NCBI GenBank assembly: GCA_003166865.1
Contig: PMUP01000020.1
Location: 1-64,000, forward strand
DNA: 64,000 nucleotides
Source: Bryobacterales bacterium
GTDB lineage: Bacteria > Acidobacteriota > Terriglobia > Bryobacterales > Bryobacteraceae
Direction of reading: 5' to 3'
Every line of letters begins with the position of its first letter. Within the stretch, counting starts at the first letter, position 1. The notes under the pieces are model-generated. The model had not been told where the DNA came from, did no database searches, and was given only the letters and a program-made list of their open reading frames with translations. Below are positions 61,671-64,000 of the stretch, piece by piece. Made by a program: the position numbers and the translations under genes.

Positions 61671-63638
61671 CTATTCCGCACTCGCCGGAATCCGAATCAA
61701 GACATAGGCTATGGCGGCGAATCCGAGCAGCGACAGCCAACCTCCCCAAGCCGGGTAAAAGCTGAAAGTCGCGATGGACGGCAATCCCGTTAGAAACACC
61801 ACGGCCAGCAGGATGCCGACGATGGCTTCGCCCGCGATCAGGCCCGACGCCAGCAGCGTGCCCTTCTCTTCGATGATCAATTTCTCTTCGACGCTGCGCC
61901 GGGCGGAGACGCGGTTGAGAATCCACTTGACCAAGCCGCCGACAAAAATCGCCGACGAAGTACTGAAAGGCAGGTACATTCCGACGGCGATCAGCATCGG
62001 CGAGCGAGCGCCGCACAGCAGCAGAGCAACTCCAAAGGCCGCTCCGATTCCGAGCAGTCCCCAGGCCATCTGTCCGCCGACGATTCCTTTTGCCAATTGG
62101 GCCATCAAGCCCGCCTGAGGCGCGGGCAGCGCGCGCCCACCGATGCCGCCAGTAGCGAGGTTCGCCTGGTGCAGCGCGATGATCGGCCCCATCAGAAAAA
62201 ACGCCAGCAGAATTACGGAAATGATTTCGACGACTTCCATTTTCCAGGGCGTGCCACCCAGCAGGTGCCCGGCCTTCAAATCTTGAATCAGCGATCCCGA
62301 CACCGAGCAGGCTACGCAGACCACCGCAGCGACGCCGAGCACGGCCGCGACTCCCGCGAGGCCGGTGACGCCGATGGTCAGCATCACGAGAGCCGCGATA
62401 ATCAATGCGGCCAGCGTCAATCCCGACAGCGGTTGGTTGGAGCTGCCGACCAGGCCGACCAAATAACCGCCAACCGCCGAAAGCAGAAATCCAGTCACCG
62501 TCATGATCAGCGCGGCAACAATCGCGGAACCGATCCCGCGCGTGAAGTAGTAGTAGATGGCGGTGATGGGAATGAGCAAGACGGCAATCGAAAGCACCAC
62601 CCAGCGAGGCGGAATGTCGCGTTCGGTGGGATCGAGTGTTTTGGCTTCGTGGGACGCGGTGGCCGAAGCGCTGAAGATCCCGCGCAGCGAAGTCCACAAC
62701 GACTCGCGCATGGAGAACATAGTGCTGGCAGCGCCGACCAGCATGGTGCCGACGGCGATTGGCCGGACGACGTTGAACCAAACCGTATTGGCGGCGACGG
62801 CGGGATCATTGCTTCCGATGCGGCGCGGCAGATCCGGATCGAAGAACAGCAGCAACGGGATCAGGATCCACCAGGCGATGATGCCGCCCGCGACGTTGAT
62901 GGATGATAGCTCGGGTCCGATGATGTAGCCGATGCCGATAAGCGCGGGCGAGAGGCTGGGCGTGGACCACGGAATGCCGCCGAAATGCGTGACATCGCCG
63001 ATGGGCTTCTTTTCGATGTCGAAGTGCTGGATGACCGAGCGCGGGAATTTGAGAAAGCCGTCGACATATTCGCGGAAGATCTGCGCGCCTTTGTCGTCGG
63101 TCAAAATCTCGATGAGTCCGCCGAATCCCAATGCGCCGAAGATGTAGCGGGGAGCTTTGCTGGCCGAAGCTTCGCCGGCTTTGACGATCTCATAGCTTGC
63201 TACGCTTTCGGGCCACGGCAGCGGCGCGTCAACGCACAATGGGCGGCGCAGCAAAATGATGAAGAACACTCCGATCAATCCGCCGACCAGCAGCACCAGA
63301 GTGGCTTCCCAATAATGCGACCGCAGATCGCTCCACAGCCGCTGGCCGCCGATTTCGACCATCATGAACGCGGGGATGGTGAAGATGGCGCCGGCCACCA
63401 GCGCTTCTCCGACCGATGCCGCGGTGCGCGTGATGTTCTGCTCGAGGATGCCGCCGCGAAACCACGGGATGCGGAACAGCGCCATCGCGATGACGGCCGC
63501 GGGAATGGTGGCGGCGACGGTTTGGCCGGCTTTCATTCCCAGGTACGCGTTGGCCGATCCGAAAACGAAGGCCAGGAAGATGCCGAGGGCCACCGCCTTG
63601 ACGGTCATCTCCGGCGGCGCTTTCACGGGAATTTGCAC
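61671..63638 (-). CDS. Oligopeptide transporter (OPT) family protein
   Basis: A 655-residue secondary transporter with about fifteen hydrophobic helices. The N-terminal signature LGIFLAFVFGSANAYLGMKAGQTVAATIPAAV, followed by ILEQNITRTAASVGEALVAGAIFTIPAF, is characteristic of the OPT family. Further signatures are GSLIQDLKAGHLLGGTPWKME and ARRSVEEKLIIEEKGTLLASGLIAGEAIVGI. OPT proteins of bacteria carry small peptides or metal-chelate complexes; the substrate here is unknown. It is convergent with lutC. Confidence 0.93.
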   Translation of the reverse strand: MQIPVKAPPEMTVKAVALGIFLAFVFGSANAYLGMKAGQTVAATIPAAVIAMALFRIPWFRGGILEQNITRTAASVGEALVAGAIFTIPAFMMVEIGGQRLWSDLRSHYWEATLVLLVGGLIGVFFIILLRRPLCVDAPLPWPESVASYEIVKAGEASASKAPRYIFGALGFGGLIEILTDDKGAQIFREYVDGFLKFPRSVIQHFDIEKKPIGDVTHFGGIPWSTPSLSPALIGIGYIIGPELSSINVAGGIIAWWILIPLLLFFDPDLPRRIGSNDPAVAANTVWFNVVRPIAVGTMLVGAASTMFSMRESLWTSLRGIFSASATASHEAKTLDPTERDIPPRWVVLSIAVLLIPITAIYYYFTRGIGSAIVAALIMTVTGFLLSAVGGYLVGLVGSSNQPLSGLTLAALIIAALVMLTIGVTGLAGVAAVLGVAAVVCVACSVSGSLIQDLKAGHLLGGTPWKMEVVEIISVILLAFFLMGPIIALHQANLATGGIGGRALPAPQAGLMAQLAKGIVGGQMAWGLLGIGAAFGVALLLCGARSPMLIAVGMYLPFSTSSAIFVGGLVKWILNRVSARRSVEEKLIIEEKGTLLASGLIAGEAIVGILLAVVFLTGLPSIATFSFYPAWGGWLSLLGFAAIAYVLIRIPASAE

Positions 63639-63681
63639 TTACGAATGTTACCGCAGCAGGGCGACGGGACGCGTAAGGTTG

Positions 63682-64000
63682 TTATGCGTCGAAAGCGGCG
63701 GCCACTCGGAACTCAGGCCCTGGCGATGCGAGCGGAGTCACGGTTTCCTCTTCCCCGTAGGCTGTGACTGAAAGGTACAGCCCCTCGCGCGGGTCACGAT
63801 GCACGACGAGCCGGCGCGCGGCCACATCGATGACCCAGTATTCGACGATTCCGGCACGGGCATACAACTCGGCCTTCGTGGTCAGGTCGAAGCCCTGGGT
63901 TGAGTCAGAGGTCGAGTCGGAGATTTCGACCACCAGGCGAAGATCGCCCGGCCGCGGATTAGCATCCTGGAAATCACGCGAGGGCTTGGCCAGGACGACC
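63682..64000 (-). CDS. Uma2 family endonuclease-like protein (5' end beyond window)
   Basis: The frame stays open to the right edge, and the visible C-terminal 105 residues begin VVLAKPSRDF. The PD-(D/E)XK-like Uma2 core is seen as RPGDLRLVVEISDSTSDSTQGFD, then KAELYARAGIVEYWVIDVAARRLVVHRDP, with the acidic and lysine residues of the nuclease fold. Uma2 proteins are abundant in acidobacteria, cyanobacteria and planctomycetes; their biological role is not settled. Confidence 0.85.
   Translation of the reverse strand, partial: VVLAKPSRDFQDANPRPGDLRLVVEISDSTSDSTQGFDLTTKAELYARAGIVEYWVIDVAARRLVVHRDPREGLYLSVTAYGEEETVTPLASPGPEFRVAAAFDA

Noticed and set aside
1-64000. CRISPR array, insertion sequence or known defence island
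   Set aside because: No regularly spaced repeats, transposase frames or paired terminal inverted repeats were found; the short tandem repeats are all inside genes or a promoter.

Overview
The window is high-GC bacterial chromosome, almost fully coding, with short intergenic gaps and no insertion sequence, prophage or CRISPR array that I can see. Several clues point to the Acidobacteria, most likely the Solibacter/Bryobacter group. Two secreted proteins end in the Solibacter-type C-terminal domain. There is a seven-copy GloVer-type secreted repeat protein, a CadC-like regulator fused to a TPR domain, reaction-centre-like small c-type cytochromes, and Gram-negative lipid A genes (lpxA, lpxD, kdoO). 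This assignment is inference from gene content; no rRNA is present.

Layout. 1-3.3 kb (minus): an edge-truncated TlpA-like thioredoxin and two secreted proteins, one with a CXXCH haem motif. 3.4-6.3 kb: an acyl-CoA dehydrogenase and an acyl-CoA ligase. 6.3-8.3 kb: alkylation repair (Ada-AlkA fusion, then an overlapping ogt). 8.4-12.7 kb: a secreted repeat protein divergent from a membrane-anchored winged-helix/TPR regulator. 12.7-15.6 kb (minus): a cNMP/thioredoxin-reductase-like fusion, an SDR and a MaoC hydratase. 15.7-19.5 kb: a decayed stretch around tRNA-Ser(GGA), with an amber-interrupted cytochrome c, a truncated and frameshifted haem protein, and a PAP2-type gene with three frameshifts. 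An intact O-methyltransferase gene lies among them. 19.5-23.1 kb: sulfurtransferase and RNase E/G. 23.4-29.4 kb (minus): the elongasome operon mreB-mreC-mreD-mrdA-rodA. 29.6-31.9 kb: a beta-propeller lipoprotein, a PPOX-fold protein and rsmE. 32.0-36.0 kb: CHASE3/PAS histidine kinase, ruvA, ruvB, folK. 36.0-38.5 kb: an AlkD-like gene and lpxA, divergent from lpxD across a perfect palindrome. 38.6-42.5 kb: an orphan DHp-like protein, a VIT1/CCC1 transporter and uvrA. 42.6-43.3 kb: a small pair whose second gene is a HEPN protein. 43.4-49.6 kb (minus): hydrolase, degenerate GGDEF protein, cell-envelope proteins, a GT-C type membrane protein and rhodanese. 49.7-57.5 kb: a giant secreted Ig-like protein, an FAD oxidase, a DUF971 protein and rel. 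57.6-64 kb: a small HicB-like/antitoxin-like pair, kdoO, lutABC, an OPT transporter and an edge-truncated Uma2 protein.

Main themes are envelope construction (rod-shape operon, lipid A and Kdo modification, GT-C transferase), DNA repair (Ada-AlkA, Ogt, AlkD, UvrA, RuvAB), lactate oxidation, and secreted repeat proteins. The best leads for novelty are the HEPN pair at 42.6 kb, the tRNA-Ser decay zone, the lpxA/lpxD palindrome and several fusion or degenerate signalling proteins. I find no single unmistakably new system.
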